From Bradyrhizobium lupini (GTDB taxonomy: Bacteria; Pseudomonadota; Alphaproteobacteria; Rhizobiales; Xanthobacteraceae), in contig NZ_CP162553.1 in assembly GCF_040939785.1 (NCBI RefSeq), positions 6,901,001 to 6,965,000 on the forward strand: a stretch of DNA of 64,000 nt. Reading direction: 5' to 3'. How positions within the stretch are numbered: position 1 is the first letter of the stretch; each line of letters starts with the position of its first letter. This document shows, one piece after another, positions 30,949 to 39,741 of this stretch. Position numbers and translations under genes: made by a program. The notes under the pieces are model-generated. The model searched no databases. It was given only the letters and a program-made list of their open reading frames with translations, and was not told the origin of the DNA.

Positions 30949-31929
30949 CTATTTCGAGATGCGCACGACCATCTTGCCAAGCGCCCCGCGCGTCTGCATC
31001 GTCCTGAACGCTTCCCGGAAATCATCCAGCGCGAAGATGCGACCGACCACAGGCTTCAGCTGGCCCTCGACCAACCAGGCCGTCAGCTCCGACATCAGGC
31101 GCTTCTGCACCTCGGGCTCGCGGATTGGAAGCTGCGCGAGGTCGACGCCGAGCAGGGCGCCGCCCTTCAGCAGTGGCAGGTTGAATGGCAATGCAGGGAT
31201 CGCGCCGGCGGCAAAACCGACCACGAGATGACAGCCGCGCCAGGCGATGGAGCGAAAGGCCTGCACCGAGATCTCGCCGCCGACGGGGTCGAAGATCACG
31301 TCGGCGCCGTGTCCTTCGGTCAATTCCTTCAGCGTGTCGCGCCAGTTGGTCTGCGTGTAGTCCACCACAGCGTCGGCGCCGTGCTGTCGCGCGAACGCGC
31401 GCTTGTCTGGTGTCGATGCCGCTGCGATCACACGGGCGCCGAGCAGCCTGCCAATCTGGACGGCCGCGATTCCCGTGCCGCCCGCTGCGCCCAGCACCAG
31501 AAGCTGTTCGCCTGCGCCGAGCGACGCGCGCGCACTCAGCGCATAGAGGGCGGTCAGGTAATTGGCACGAAACGAAGCGGCGACCTCCGCCGCGACGCTG
31601 TCCGGCAGGGGATAGAGCGCTTCGGGGGTGACGACGATCTCTTCGGCAAGCGCGCCCGAGCGCGTCATCCCCATTACGCGCATCCCGGGTTGATAGCCGC
31701 CCGGTGCGCCGGGGGCTTCGTCCACGATGCCTGCGAATTCGGTTCCGGGAATGAAGGGCAGGGGATCCTTGGTCTGATAGCGCCCCTCCATCTTCAAACC
31801 GTCCACAAATCCGATTCCTGCAGCCTCTACCCGGACACGCAGCTGTCCGGGCCCGATGTGTGGAGACGGAACGTCCTTCAGGGCGATTTGATCGATCGGC
31901 GCGTATTGCTCGACGACGACGGCTTTCAT
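30949..31929 (-). CDS. NADPH:quinone oxidoreductase-like (zeta-crystallin/MDR) enzyme
   Basis: 326 residues. It has GroES-like N-terminal domain (MKAVVVEQYAPIDQIALKDV, PFIPGTEFAGIVDEAPGAPG) and a Rossmann domain with LGAAGGTGIAAVQIGRLLGA. Zinc-ligand residues of alcohol dehydrogenases are absent, as in quinone oxidoreductases. FDPVGGEISVQAFRSIAWRG and the final GKMVVRISK complete the family pattern. It acts as a reductase in the cytoplasm. It is convergent with the amidohydrolase and may belong to the same catabolic neighbourhood. Confidence 0.88.
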   Translation of the reverse strand: MKAVVVEQYAPIDQIALKDVPSPHIGPGQLRVRVEAAGIGFVDGLKMEGRYQTKDPLPFIPGTEFAGIVDEAPGAPGGYQPGMRVMGMTRSGALAEEIVVTPEALYPLPDSVAAEVAASFRANYLTALYALSARASLGAGEQLLVLGAAGGTGIAAVQIGRLLGARVIAAASTPDKRAFARQHGADAVVDYTQTNWRDTLKELTEGHGADVIFDPVGGEISVQAFRSIAWRGCHLVVGFAAGAIPALPFNLPLLKGGALLGVDLAQLPIREPEVQKRLMSELTAWLVEGQLKPVVGRIFALDDFREAFRTMQTRGALGKMVVRISK

Positions 31930-31985
31930 GTCGGACCTCTGTTGTCCAGTTATGCTGACACGTCTCGACACCAGCCTCTTGTGTC

Positions 31986-34043
31986 TTACCGCCACATTCC
32001 GCGCATCCGCGCCCCGATGTCGACCTTCGGCCCTTGCGCCGCCGTGCGGGCCGCGCCTGCCCCAGCCTTCGGCCAGGCGGTGCGCTCGAACAGATAGACC
32101 AGCGGCTCCGGGATGAAGCGGGTGCGCGAGGCGTAGACGTGGCGGTCGCCCTTGGCTTGCTGGCCGTGGGTGAAGAAGCGCTGCGGCACCACGAGGTGCA
32201 GGTCGTCCTTGGCGCGCGTCATCGCGACATAGAGCAGGCGGCGTTCCTCCTCGAGCTCGGCGCTGGTGCCGGCGCCGAGATCCGACGGCATGCAGCCGTC
32301 GACGACGTTGAGCACGAACACCGATTTCCACTCCTGGCCCTTGGCGGAGTGGATGGTGGAGAGGATCAGATAGTCCTCGTCGCGCAAGGGCGGCCCGGAT
32401 TTGTCGCTGGTCGCATCCGGCGGATCGAGCGTGAGCTCGGTCAGGAATTTCTCGCGCGAGGCATAGCCGCTCGAGATCTGCTCGAGCTGCATCAGGTCGG
32501 CGCGGCGGGTCTCGGAATCCTCGTGGAGGCGATCGAGATGCGGTTCGTACCAGAGCCGCACGCGTTCGAGATCGGCCGGCCATTCCGAATAGCGCAAATT
32601 TTCGATGGTGCGGACGAAGCCGGTCCAGTCCGCGCCGGTGCGCGGCGGCACCGGGAGCTGGCCGAGCGCGGCGAGCGGATCGGTGCTCTCCGCCATCTGG
32701 TCGAGCACGCGCTGCGCAGTCGCCGGTCCGATGCCCGGCAAGAGATGCAGGATGCGAAATCCCGCGACGCGGTCGCGCGGATTTTCGGTGAAGCGCAGCA
32801 GCGCGAGCACGTCCTTGACATGCGCGGCATCGAGAAATTTCAGCCCGCCGAACTTGACGAACGGGATGTTGCGGCGGGTCAGCTCGATCTCCAGCGGGCC
32901 CGAATGCGAGGAGGTCCGGAACAGCACTGCCTGGTGCTTCAGGAGCGCGCCTTGCTCGCGGTTGGCCAGGACTTCCTCGACGATGTAACGGGCCTGGTCG
33001 GTCTCATCGTGCACGGTGACGAGCTGCGGCTTTTGCGCGGAGCTGCGGTCGGTCCAGAGGTTTTTTGTGAAGCGCTCGCGCGCCAGGCCGATGACGCCGT
33101 TCGCCGCCGCCAGCACGGGTTGCGTCGAGCGGTAATTGCGGTCGAGCGTGATCATCTCGGCGCGGGGCGAGAAGCTCTGCGGAAAATCCAGAATGTTGCG
33201 GACCGTGGCGGCGCGGAACGAATAGATCGACTGCGCGTCGTCACCGACGACGGTGAGGCCGCGTCCGTCCGGCTTCAGCGCCAGCAGGACCGAGGATTGC
33301 AGGCGGTTGGTGTCCTGATATTCGTCGACCAAGACGTGATCGAAGCGGCCGCCGATTTCTTCCGCGATCAGCGCATCGCTCATCATCTGCGACCAGTAGA
33401 GCAGCAGGTCGTCGTAATCCAGCACGTGCTGGGCCTGCTTGGCCTCGACATAGGCCGCGAACAGGCCCTTCAGCTCGGCCGCCCAGCCTGCGCACCAGGG
33501 ATAGTGCGCCCCCAACACCTTCTCGATCTCCATCTCGGCATTGACGCAGCGCGAGTAGATCGACAGGCAGGTGCCTTTGGCGGGAAAGCGGCACTCCGTC
33601 TTCGACAATCCGCGCTCGTGCCGGACCAGATTCATCAGGTCGGCGGAATCCTCGCGGTCGTGGATGGTGAAGGCAGGATCGACGCCGATCCGCTCGGCAT
33701 ATTCGCGCAGCAACCGTGCGCCGATGCCGTGGAACGTGCCGGCCCAGGTGAGCGCGTCGCGCATGATCGCGGCATTGTTCTCGCCGAGCACTTTTCGGGC
33801 GATGCGCTCGACCCGGCCGGCCATCTCGGCCGCGGCGCGGCGCGAGAACGTCATCAAGAGGATACGGCGCGGATCGCTGCCCGCGACGATCAAATGCGCG
33901 ACGCGGTGGGCCAGCGTGTTGGTCTTGCCGGAGCCCGCACCGGCGATGACGAGCAGGGGCGCGCCCACGGTCGCACCATCGGCCACGCCATGCTCCACGG
34001 CGCGGCGTTGCTCCGCATTGAGCGTGTCCAGATATGTCGCCAC
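31986..34043 (-). CDS. UvrD/Rep-family ATP-dependent DNA helicase
   Basis: 685 residues from a GTG at 34,043 (conserved LDTLNAEQRRAVEHG follows). Motif I VIAGAGSGKTNTLAHR, motif Ia ILLMTFSRRAAAEM, motif II VDEYQDTN, motif III VVGDDAQSIYSFRAA, motif IV ITLDRNYRST, motif V LILSTIHSAKGQEWKSV and motif VI EEERRLLYVAMTRAKDDLHL are all intact. At this length it is a slim superfamily 1 helicase without a nuclease domain. It probably works in DNA repair or replication restart. Confidence 0.93.
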   Translation of the reverse strand: MATYLDTLNAEQRRAVEHGVADGATVGAPLLVIAGAGSGKTNTLAHRVAHLIVAGSDPRRILLMTFSRRAAAEMAGRVERIARKVLGENNAAIMRDALTWAGTFHGIGARLLREYAERIGVDPAFTIHDREDSADLMNLVRHERGLSKTECRFPAKGTCLSIYSRCVNAEMEIEKVLGAHYPWCAGWAAELKGLFAAYVEAKQAQHVLDYDDLLLYWSQMMSDALIAEEIGGRFDHVLVDEYQDTNRLQSSVLLALKPDGRGLTVVGDDAQSIYSFRAATVRNILDFPQSFSPRAEMITLDRNYRSTQPVLAAANGVIGLARERFTKNLWTDRSSAQKPQLVTVHDETDQARYIVEEVLANREQGALLKHQAVLFRTSSHSGPLEIELTRRNIPFVKFGGLKFLDAAHVKDVLALLRFTENPRDRVAGFRILHLLPGIGPATAQRVLDQMAESTDPLAALGQLPVPPRTGADWTGFVRTIENLRYSEWPADLERVRLWYEPHLDRLHEDSETRRADLMQLEQISSGYASREKFLTELTLDPPDATSDKSGPPLRDEDYLILSTIHSAKGQEWKSVFVLNVVDGCMPSDLGAGTSAELEEERRLLYVAMTRAKDDLHLVVPQRFFTHGQQAKGDRHVYASRTRFIPEPLVYLFERTAWPKAGAGAARTAAQGPKVDIGARMRGMWR

Positions 34044-34170
34044 GAATCGCCCCGGTGAAACAGCCAGAGTCGGCGATCCCGCTGCGAATCGCAATGCGTC
34101 TGGACGGGACCGATGTTAAGACCTAGGGACAAGACGGCCCAAGGTTCCATTCCGAAAAGCGCCACCCGGC

Positions 34171-34761
34171 ATGACCGAGCTCAAATCCGACCAGTTCGAG
34201 ATGCGACGGCTGGAATCGCTCAGCAACACCATCTTTGGCGTCGCCATGACGCTGCTCGCCTACGACCTGCCCAGGGCCGCGGTCTTCACCAGCGCGCCCG
34301 ACTGGAACGATCTCGCCCGGGTCTATTCCGGCAAGCTCGCGGGTCTTGCGCTCAGCTTCATCATCGCCGGCGTGTTCTGGATCAGCCATCACCGGCGGCT
34401 GGCGCGCCAGCCCGTCGGCAGCCGCGGCGCGGTGATCCTCAATTTGTTCTTCCTGCTGTCGATCGTGCTGCTGCCGGTGACCAACGGCCTCTACACCAAC
34501 TACGCCACGAGCAGTGCGGTCGCCGTGCTCTACGGCCTGCACCTGACTGCAATCGCCGGCCTCAATGCCTGGCTGTGGTGGAGGATCCTGGGCGGCTGGC
34601 GCCAGGAGATCATGGCCTCGTTGTTTCCGCTGCTGGTGTTTATCCCGGGCACGGTCGTTGCGGCGTTCGCGCCGCAAGTCGCGCCGTTCGTGTGGTTCAT
34701 CGCCTTCGGCGGGCTGCTGATCCAGCGCTTCTATGTCGGGCCCACCGGGACGGACAATTAG
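34171..34761 (+). CDS. TMEM175 (DUF1211)-family potassium channel-like protein
   Basis: 196 residues with six likely TM helices. The N-terminal signature RRLESLSNTIFGVAMTLLAYDL corresponds to the RxxxFSD-type first helix of prokaryotic TMEM175 proteins; here the usual FSD is replaced by LSN. Further helices: LALSFIIAGVFWISHHRRLA, ILNLFFLLSIVLLPVTNGLY, LVFIPGTVVAAFAP. Bacterial members form leaky K+ channels. It stands alone between two minus-strand genes. Confidence 0.8.
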   Translation: MTELKSDQFEMRRLESLSNTIFGVAMTLLAYDLPRAAVFTSAPDWNDLARVYSGKLAGLALSFIIAGVFWISHHRRLARQPVGSRGAVILNLFFLLSIVLLPVTNGLYTNYATSSAVAVLYGLHLTAIAGLNAWLWWRILGGWRQEIMASLFPLLVFIPGTVVAAFAPQVAPFVWFIAFGGLLIQRFYVGPTGTDN

Positions 34762-34770
34762 GCCTGCCGT

Positions 34771-35157
34771 TCATTCGCCGGAGGGCGTCGCGCCGAACCC
34801 GTCGGCCGGCACGTAAAGCTTGACCGGACGGATTTCGTAGACCGCTGAGGGATTGACCTGGCGCAGCGTCCGCGCCGCCGCGATCGCCTCCTCTTCCGTG
34901 TCGTACTCGACGAGGTGGAAGCCCAGAAGCTGCTCCTTGGTCTCGGCAAATGGGCCGTCCAGCACGACGCCCGCGCCGGGGCCGCGCAAGGTGCGGGCCT
35001 TTCGGGTCTCATCCAGGCGGGCGGCCGGGCCAAAATGCCCGCTTGCCCGGAGGGGAGCCTGAACCTCGATGACCTTTGCCACGACCGCGGCGTCCTTCTC
35101 GGGCGTCCAGGACAAGATCTCGTCTTCCACGTGATAGGCCAGGATGGCGTAAAGCAT
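34771..35157 (-). CDS. YCII-related (DGPF) domain protein
   Basis: 128 residues: MLYAILAYHVEDEILSWTPE, VIEVQAPLRASGHFGPAARL, GPGAGVVLDGPFAETKEQLL, GFHLVEYDTEEEAIAAARTL. The words DGPFAETKE and GFHLVE are the hallmark of the YCII/DGPF family, small ferredoxin-like proteins often paired with ECF sigma factors. No sigma factor is adjacent. Function of the family is unsettled. Confidence 0.88.
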   Translation of the reverse strand: MLYAILAYHVEDEILSWTPEKDAAVVAKVIEVQAPLRASGHFGPAARLDETRKARTLRGPGAGVVLDGPFAETKEQLLGFHLVEYDTEEEAIAAARTLRQVNPSAVYEIRPVKLYVPADGFGATPSGE

Positions 35158-35354
35158 CGTCACCTCGTTGATTTTCGCTGCGCGCGTCCAAAGGACGTAT
35201 CACCACCGTCGCAGCCGACAATGGGGCTGCGGAAAATATTGCGTCGCGGGGTGCGGCGACGAAACCTTCCCGAAACCCGATTGCGGCCGAAAGGTGTGAA
35301 CGCCGCGCGAAATCGGCGCGACTGATTGCCACCAAGAGCACTTCGGAGGCGGCC

Positions 35355-35534
35355 ATGTCGACCATCAAGATCATCTGCGACGCGCGTCGGACGGGAAAGT
35401 CGGAGCTTGCGGATCTGCACGACCAGAGCGGCCACCATCGCTATTACGGCAGCTCGGCCGAGAGCGGCGGCGAGCGCATCGTTGAAAGCCGGCGCGGCAA
35501 GCGCCCGCGCGCAATGAACGTTTGCGGCTTCTAG
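35355..35534 (+). CDS. small basic hypothetical protein, 59 aa
   Basis: TTCGGAGGCGGCC leads into MSTIKIICDARRTGKSELAD and HHRYYGSSAESGGERIVESR. It has no signal peptide. The ribosome site and the sequence composition favour a real gene, but the family is unknown to me. Confidence 0.45.
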   Translation: MSTIKIICDARRTGKSELADLHDQSGHHRYYGSSAESGGERIVESRRGKRPRAMNVCGF

Positions 35535-35539
35535 GCCCA

Positions 35540-35767
35540 ATGCTTGCGAAACAGCCTGCGACCATGAACGTCGTGCAGATATCGATCGCCGCGATGCCGT
35601 ACCTGCTCTCGCTCGCGAGCAGGTCCGGCAAGGCGATGGCGCCAAGCCTGCTGGCGGGCATCTTCACCGTGCTTCTCGGCAGCGAGCCGCCGCGGGCGGC
35701 CATGGCCTGGTGCGTCGGGCTGTTGATCGCGGCGGTTGCGGTGCGGGAGCGGACTCGCACGACCTGA
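35540..35767 (+). CDS. small two-helix membrane protein, about 75 aa
   Basis: MLAKQPATMNVVQISIAAMP, SLLAGIFTVLLGSEPPRAAM and AWCVGLLIAAVAVRERTRTT. Two or three hydrophobic helices are visible. The start may be the later ATG at 35,564. There is no strong ribosome site, so the call is tentative. Confidence 0.35.
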   Translation: MLAKQPATMNVVQISIAAMPYLLSLASRSGKAMAPSLLAGIFTVLLGSEPPRAAMAWCVGLLIAAVAVRERTRTT

Positions 35768-35774
35768 CCGCGTG

Positions 35775-36476
35775 TCACATCCCGCTCAGCACCTGCTTGA
35801 TCAGGGTTTCCCGCAACCGGGCGATTTCGCCGCTCGCCTCCATCTGCTCGATCATCCTTCCGACCTTCGGCACGAGATCGCGATGCCGTTCATGCAGATG
35901 GTGGTAGATGCTGATGCGCTCGAGGGGTGGTGAGAGCGGGTGGATCCTGGCCTGGAGATTGAGTTTCCTCACCGCAGCCAACCCGCTGAAGAGGTCGGTG
36001 ACCATCACGTCGATGCGGTCGGCGTCGAGCATCTTGACCATGTTGTCGAGGCTTGTCGTCGCCGTGACCCGGGTCATGCCGCGCGTACCGGCTTCGGACG
36101 AGCCGACGCCGCGTACGATGCCGATGCTGTAGTCCCTAATTGAATTCCAGCCGGCGACGTCGAACTGCAGTTTCGTGGTGAAGACAGTAGGCTCGATGTA
36201 ATTGATCGCAGGTGTCACCTGGATCAGCGTCGGATAGTCGCGAGAGAGCGTTCCAATCCGCTGGACCTCGCCGGTGCTCGACAGCGCGAGCGCGCGCTTG
36301 CCGGGCACATCCTCGAATTCGAGCTTGATGTTCAGCCGGGCATAGACCGCGCGGAGCAGCTCGCCGCCGACATATTGATCGGGGATATCGGCGATGCGCG
36401 CCAGCCTGATGACCTCTTGCGCCTGCGACGGGCCTGCCGCGAGCAGCAACAGGCAGACCACGACTATCCGCCTCAT
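35775..36476 (-). CDS. periplasmic solute-binding protein (family 3-like)
   Basis: 233 residues with a clear signal peptide (MRRIVVVCLLLLAAGPSQAQ). LARIADIPDQYVGGELLRAV, NIKLEFEDVPGKRALALSST and DSIGIVRGVG-like segments (YSIGIVRGVGSSEAGTRG) fit the bacterial extracellular solute-binding fold, with DADRIDVMVTDLFSGLAAVR in the second lobe. No permease or ATPase gene lies nearby. It stands just upstream of, and divergent to, the hybrid sensor kinase, so it might act as a sensory receptor. Confidence 0.75.
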   Translation of the reverse strand: MRRIVVVCLLLLAAGPSQAQEVIRLARIADIPDQYVGGELLRAVYARLNIKLEFEDVPGKRALALSSTGEVQRIGTLSRDYPTLIQVTPAINYIEPTVFTTKLQFDVAGWNSIRDYSIGIVRGVGSSEAGTRGMTRVTATTSLDNMVKMLDADRIDVMVTDLFSGLAAVRKLNLQARIHPLSPPLERISIYHHLHERHRDLVPKVGRMIEQMEASGEIARLRETLIKQVLSGM

Positions 36477-36837
36477 GACGCATCTCCCTGGCCATGCCTC
36501 TTGGGCGTGCCCTGCTACCATCGGATTCCGGTGCCGCGATCTACCGGAGATGGCGGCTGCGCCGGTCCGCAACGTTGAGAGCGCGTTCCCGCTGTATGGC
36601 GGCTCCGGACTTTCACCGATGTCATTCTAGCACGCGAGGTGGTAGTTTGCCTGGGAATCCTGCTGCTGGGCGCAAGATATGACCCCGTCGAGCTCAAGCC
36701 GCCCAAGGGCCAACAGGATCATCGGCCGACAAGATCGCCACGTGTATCGCGTGCTGAGGCAGCGCCTCAACCGTTCACCTGCTCGCGGCTGCGATCTGTA
36801 AGCTGAGCAGGTGCCGCCATTTTCGAGGACATGGTGC
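36477..36837. other. intergenic region between divergent genes
   Basis: 361 bases separate the solute-binding protein gene (minus) and the hybrid kinase gene (plus). It contains the two promoters by position. I see no strong operator, RNA fold or hidden gene. Confidence 0.4.
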
Positions 36838-39243
36838 ATGGGCGACGCAGGTGACGATGATATCAAGCGTGGCCGCGCCATTGCGCCGGCGGCTGCGAAG
36901 CAGGATTTGACCGGCATCGGCGCCCCGCTCGCGCCTCCGATGTTCGCGGCGCTGCTGTCGCGGATCTTCAACTGGTCGCGCAGCGGCGTCGGGCCTCGGC
37001 TGCTTGCCGCCGTGCTGCTGTTCTCATCGGTCGTGACGCTGACCCTGACCGCGCTCCAGCTCTATCTGGATTACAATCGTGAGGTCGGACTGATTGAGAC
37101 GCGGCTCGACGAGATCGGCCGCAGCACTACGGGCAGCCTCGAGAGAGCCTGTGGAATCTCGACCAGAACCAGCTCAAGCTCCAGCTCGATGGCATTCTGC
37201 GGCTGCCTGACATCCGTGCGGCGGAGGTCCGCGAGATCGCCGATCGGCCCAATCCGATCCGTGTCGAGGTCGGCGAGCGAAACACCCGTTCGATCATGAC
37301 CCGGGACTTTCCGCTGAGCACGATGGTGCAGGGGACCTCGCGCGCCATCGGCACGCTCCGGGTCGAGGCGACGCTGACCGACGTCTATCAGCAATTGCTG
37401 AACAGGGCCCTGGTCATTCTGGCAAGCCAGGCGGCAAAGACGTTCCTCGTCTCGTTGTTCATCATCTACATGTTTCATCTGCTGGTGACCCGGCATCTCG
37501 TCGCCATCGCCGAGTACGTCGGCAAGTACAGCCTCGGACGGCCGCCGCCGCCGCTGCGCCTGGAGCGCCGGTCGCCTGACGATGCCGACGAGCTGGACAA
37601 GGTCGTCGTTGCTTTCAACGCCATGTGCGCCAACCTCGAACATGCCTATGGCGAGCTGCGCGAGGCCAATGGGAATCTCGAGCGTGACCTGAAGATACGG
37701 CAGCGCGCCGAGGAGAACGCCCGCGCGAGCGAGCAGCGCTTTCGTGATTATGCCGAGACCGCATCCGACTGGTTCTGGGAGACCGGCCCGGATCACGTGT
37801 TCACCTATATTTCAGATCGGGCCGGTGCTTTCGGCATGGACCCCAAGGCGCTGATCGGCAGGCGCCGTTCAGACGCCGCCTTCGACCACGATGCCGAGCC
37901 GCAGAAATGGCGCAGTCACTGGGCCACGCTGGATCGCCACGAGCCGTTCCGGAAGTTCGAGTATCGCGGCCGCGATGCGGCTGGCCGCGCGCACCATTTC
38001 AGCGTTAACGGCCAGCCGGTGTTCAGCGCCGACGGACGCTTCATGGGGTATCGTGGTTCGGCTACTGATCTGACCGAGCAGCACGAGACGGAGGAGCGGC
38101 TTCGCCAGTCGCAGAAGATGGATGCGATCGGTCAGCTCACCGGTGGCGTCGCGCATGACTTCAACAACGTGCTCACCTGTCATCACCGGCACCATCGAGA
38201 TCATCCGGGAGGGACTGGCGGACAAGCCCGACCTCGCCGCGATCGCCCAGCTCATCGACGATGCGGCGGCGCGAGGCGCGGAGATCACCTCGCAGCTCTT
38301 GACCTTTGCGCGTCGCCAGCCGCTGGAACCGCGCGAGATCGACGTCAACGGCCTCGTGCTCGAGACGGCGAAGCTGTTGAAGCCGATCCTGGGCGGAAAC
38401 GTCGAAATCGTGACCCGCCTCGCGGACGACGCCTGGCCGGCGATGGCCGATCCGTCGCAGCTGTCGTCGGCGATCATCAATCTCGCCGTCAATGCGCGGG
38501 ATGCGATGCCTGGCGGCGGCACGCTGACGCTCGAGACCGCGAACCGCGAATTCGATGGCGCGGATGGTGCCGGTGACGGCGACGCCACGCGCGGCGCCTT
38601 CATCATGGTCGCGGTGGCGGACACCGGCCATGGCATCCCCGCCGACATCCGCGACCGCGTGTTCGAGCCGTTCTTTACCACCAAAGGGGTCGGTCGCGGC
38701 ACCGGGCTCGGCCTCAGCATGGTCTACGGCTTCGCCAAGCAGAGCGGCGGCAGCGTTGCGATCGAGAGTGAGGAAGGCCGCGGCACCGTGATTCGGCTGT
38801 TTCTGCCGCGATCTGCGGGCGGAGCGCAGGCGAGGCCCGGGTCGCTGCAGGCGCCCGCGGCGGCACGCGGGCACGAGACGATTCTCGTCGTCGAGGACGA
38901 TCCGCTGGTGCAGGGCTATGTCATCGCCCAGCTCGGCAGCCTCGGCTATCGCACCCTCGCAGCCGGCGACGGCGCAACCGCGCTTGCGCTGGTTCAGCAG
39001 GGCGCCCAATTCGATCTGCTGTTCACCGACATCATCATGCCCGGCGGCATGAACGGGCAGGAACTGGCCGAGGCCGTGCGCCGCCTCCGCCCGGGGATGA
39101 GGGTGCTCTATACGTCCGGCTATACCGACAACACCCTCGACGGTCATCTCGGTCCCGGCGTTGCGTTGCTGAGGAAGCCGTACCGGAAGGCGGACCTGTC
39201 ATCGAGGATCCGCGAGGTGCTCGCCGGCGAGCCGCTCGCCTGA
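36838..39243 (+). pseudogene. hybrid sensor histidine kinase, broken by two frameshifts
   Basis: Three frames together encode one protein of about 800 residues. The first has a TM segment (LLAAVLLFSSVVTLTLTALQ) and a start of a sensor region. After one base is lost near 37,143, [20 protein letters not shown], a second TM, a HAMP-like linker and a PAS domain ([20 protein letters not shown]) follow. A one-base gain near 38,178 then interrupts the H-box AHDFNNVLT; the third frame has the ATPase domain ([35 protein letters not shown]) and a receiver domain with ILVVEDDPL and FTDIIMPGG. The ends are otherwise complete. It is either truly dead or carries assembly errors. Confidence 0.8.
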
Positions 39244-39271
39244 GCAGCCGGCGCGCGATGCCAACGAAAAA

Positions 39272-39301
39272 GGCGCGGCGGGGGAAGGCCCCCGTCGCGC
39301 C
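39272..39301 (-). terminator. Rho-independent terminator of rreB
   Basis: A 13-base stem (GGCGCGGCGGGGG with one G-T pair) and AAGG loop. On the minus strand the stem is followed by CCTTTTTCG, a T-run, so it ends the minus-strand rreB transcript. It also sits 30 bases past the kinase stop on the plus strand, where no T-run of note follows. Confidence 0.75.
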
Positions 39302-39362
39302 CGATTTCTTGCTCGCTGGTCCAGGGCTGAGAGCGCCCCGATGCCAAGCCTCTATTCAAGGC

Positions 39363-39407
39363 TTAGCGGGCGATCCCAGCGAGGTGACAGCGCTTGGTAA
39401 AAGACAC
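39363..39407 (-). CDS. rreB: rreB: 14-residue peptide with a 17-nt Shine-Dalgarno
   Basis: GTG start at 39,407, then SFTKRCHLAGIAR and TAA. Upstream on the minus strand is GAAAGGAGGTGATCCAG, 17 bases that are the exact complement of the 16S rRNA 3' end, with AGGAGG seven bases before the start. A hairpin and the T-rich terminator at 39,272-39,301 follow, giving a transcript of about 165 nt. This matches the published rreB small mRNA of Bradyrhizobiaceae (14 codons, GTG start, 17-nt SD), which binds 30S subunits strongly and is poorly translated. It therefore supports the taxonomic placement. Function beyond ribosome-linked control of its own expression is unclear. Confidence 0.9.
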   Translation of the reverse strand: MSFTKRCHLAGIAR

Positions 39408-39595
39408 TGGATCACCTCCTTTCGTTGGTTGCGGAAGATTTCAATATAGGCGGCAATTCCGCCATTGTTAAGGGGAGGCGGGTCCGGAGGAACCAGCGGC
39501 TGTTCGCAAGGCCGGGAAAGCGCTGGAAGCCCCATCTGGGCAGTTGATCCTGGGCAGTTGAGACCGCCGCCCGGCCGTGTTAGGGAGCCCCTGTC

Positions 39596-39669
39596 GCGGG
39601 TGTAGCTCAATGGTAGAGCAGCAGCCTTCCAAGCTGAATACGAGGGTTCGATTCCCTTCACCCGCTCCA
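39596..39669 (+). tRNA. tRNA-Gly(TCC)
   Basis: Acceptor GCGGGTG/CACCCGC, D-arm GTAGCTCAATGGTAGAGCA, anticodon stem-loop with loop CTTCCAA (anticodon TCC at 39,628-39,630), T-arm GAGGG-TTCGATT-CCCTT and an encoded CCA end. All arms pair. It was the target of a former insertion, as the integrase remnant begins 73 bases after it. Confidence 0.95.
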
Positions 39670-39741
39670 ATTATTTCAATAACTTAGCGCGTTAAGGCCT
39701 TTCCATTCTGACAAGCCGCGCATTCTCATTCTGACAAACGT

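Noticed and set aside
32034..34058. 674-codon plus-strand ORF opposite the UvrD helicase
   Set aside because: All helicase motifs are on the other strand; this is antisense read-through.
39407..39425. 17-base match to the 3' end of 16S rRNA, at first taken for an rRNA fragment
   Set aside because: No further rRNA similarity on either side; the match is explained by the extended Shine-Dalgarno of rreB on the opposite strand.
39356..39670. 104-codon minus-strand ORF starting MERVKGIEPSYSAWKAAALP
   Set aside because: It begins inside tRNA-Gly; this peptide start is the common false translation of the tRNA complement. The real content there is tRNA-Gly and rreB.
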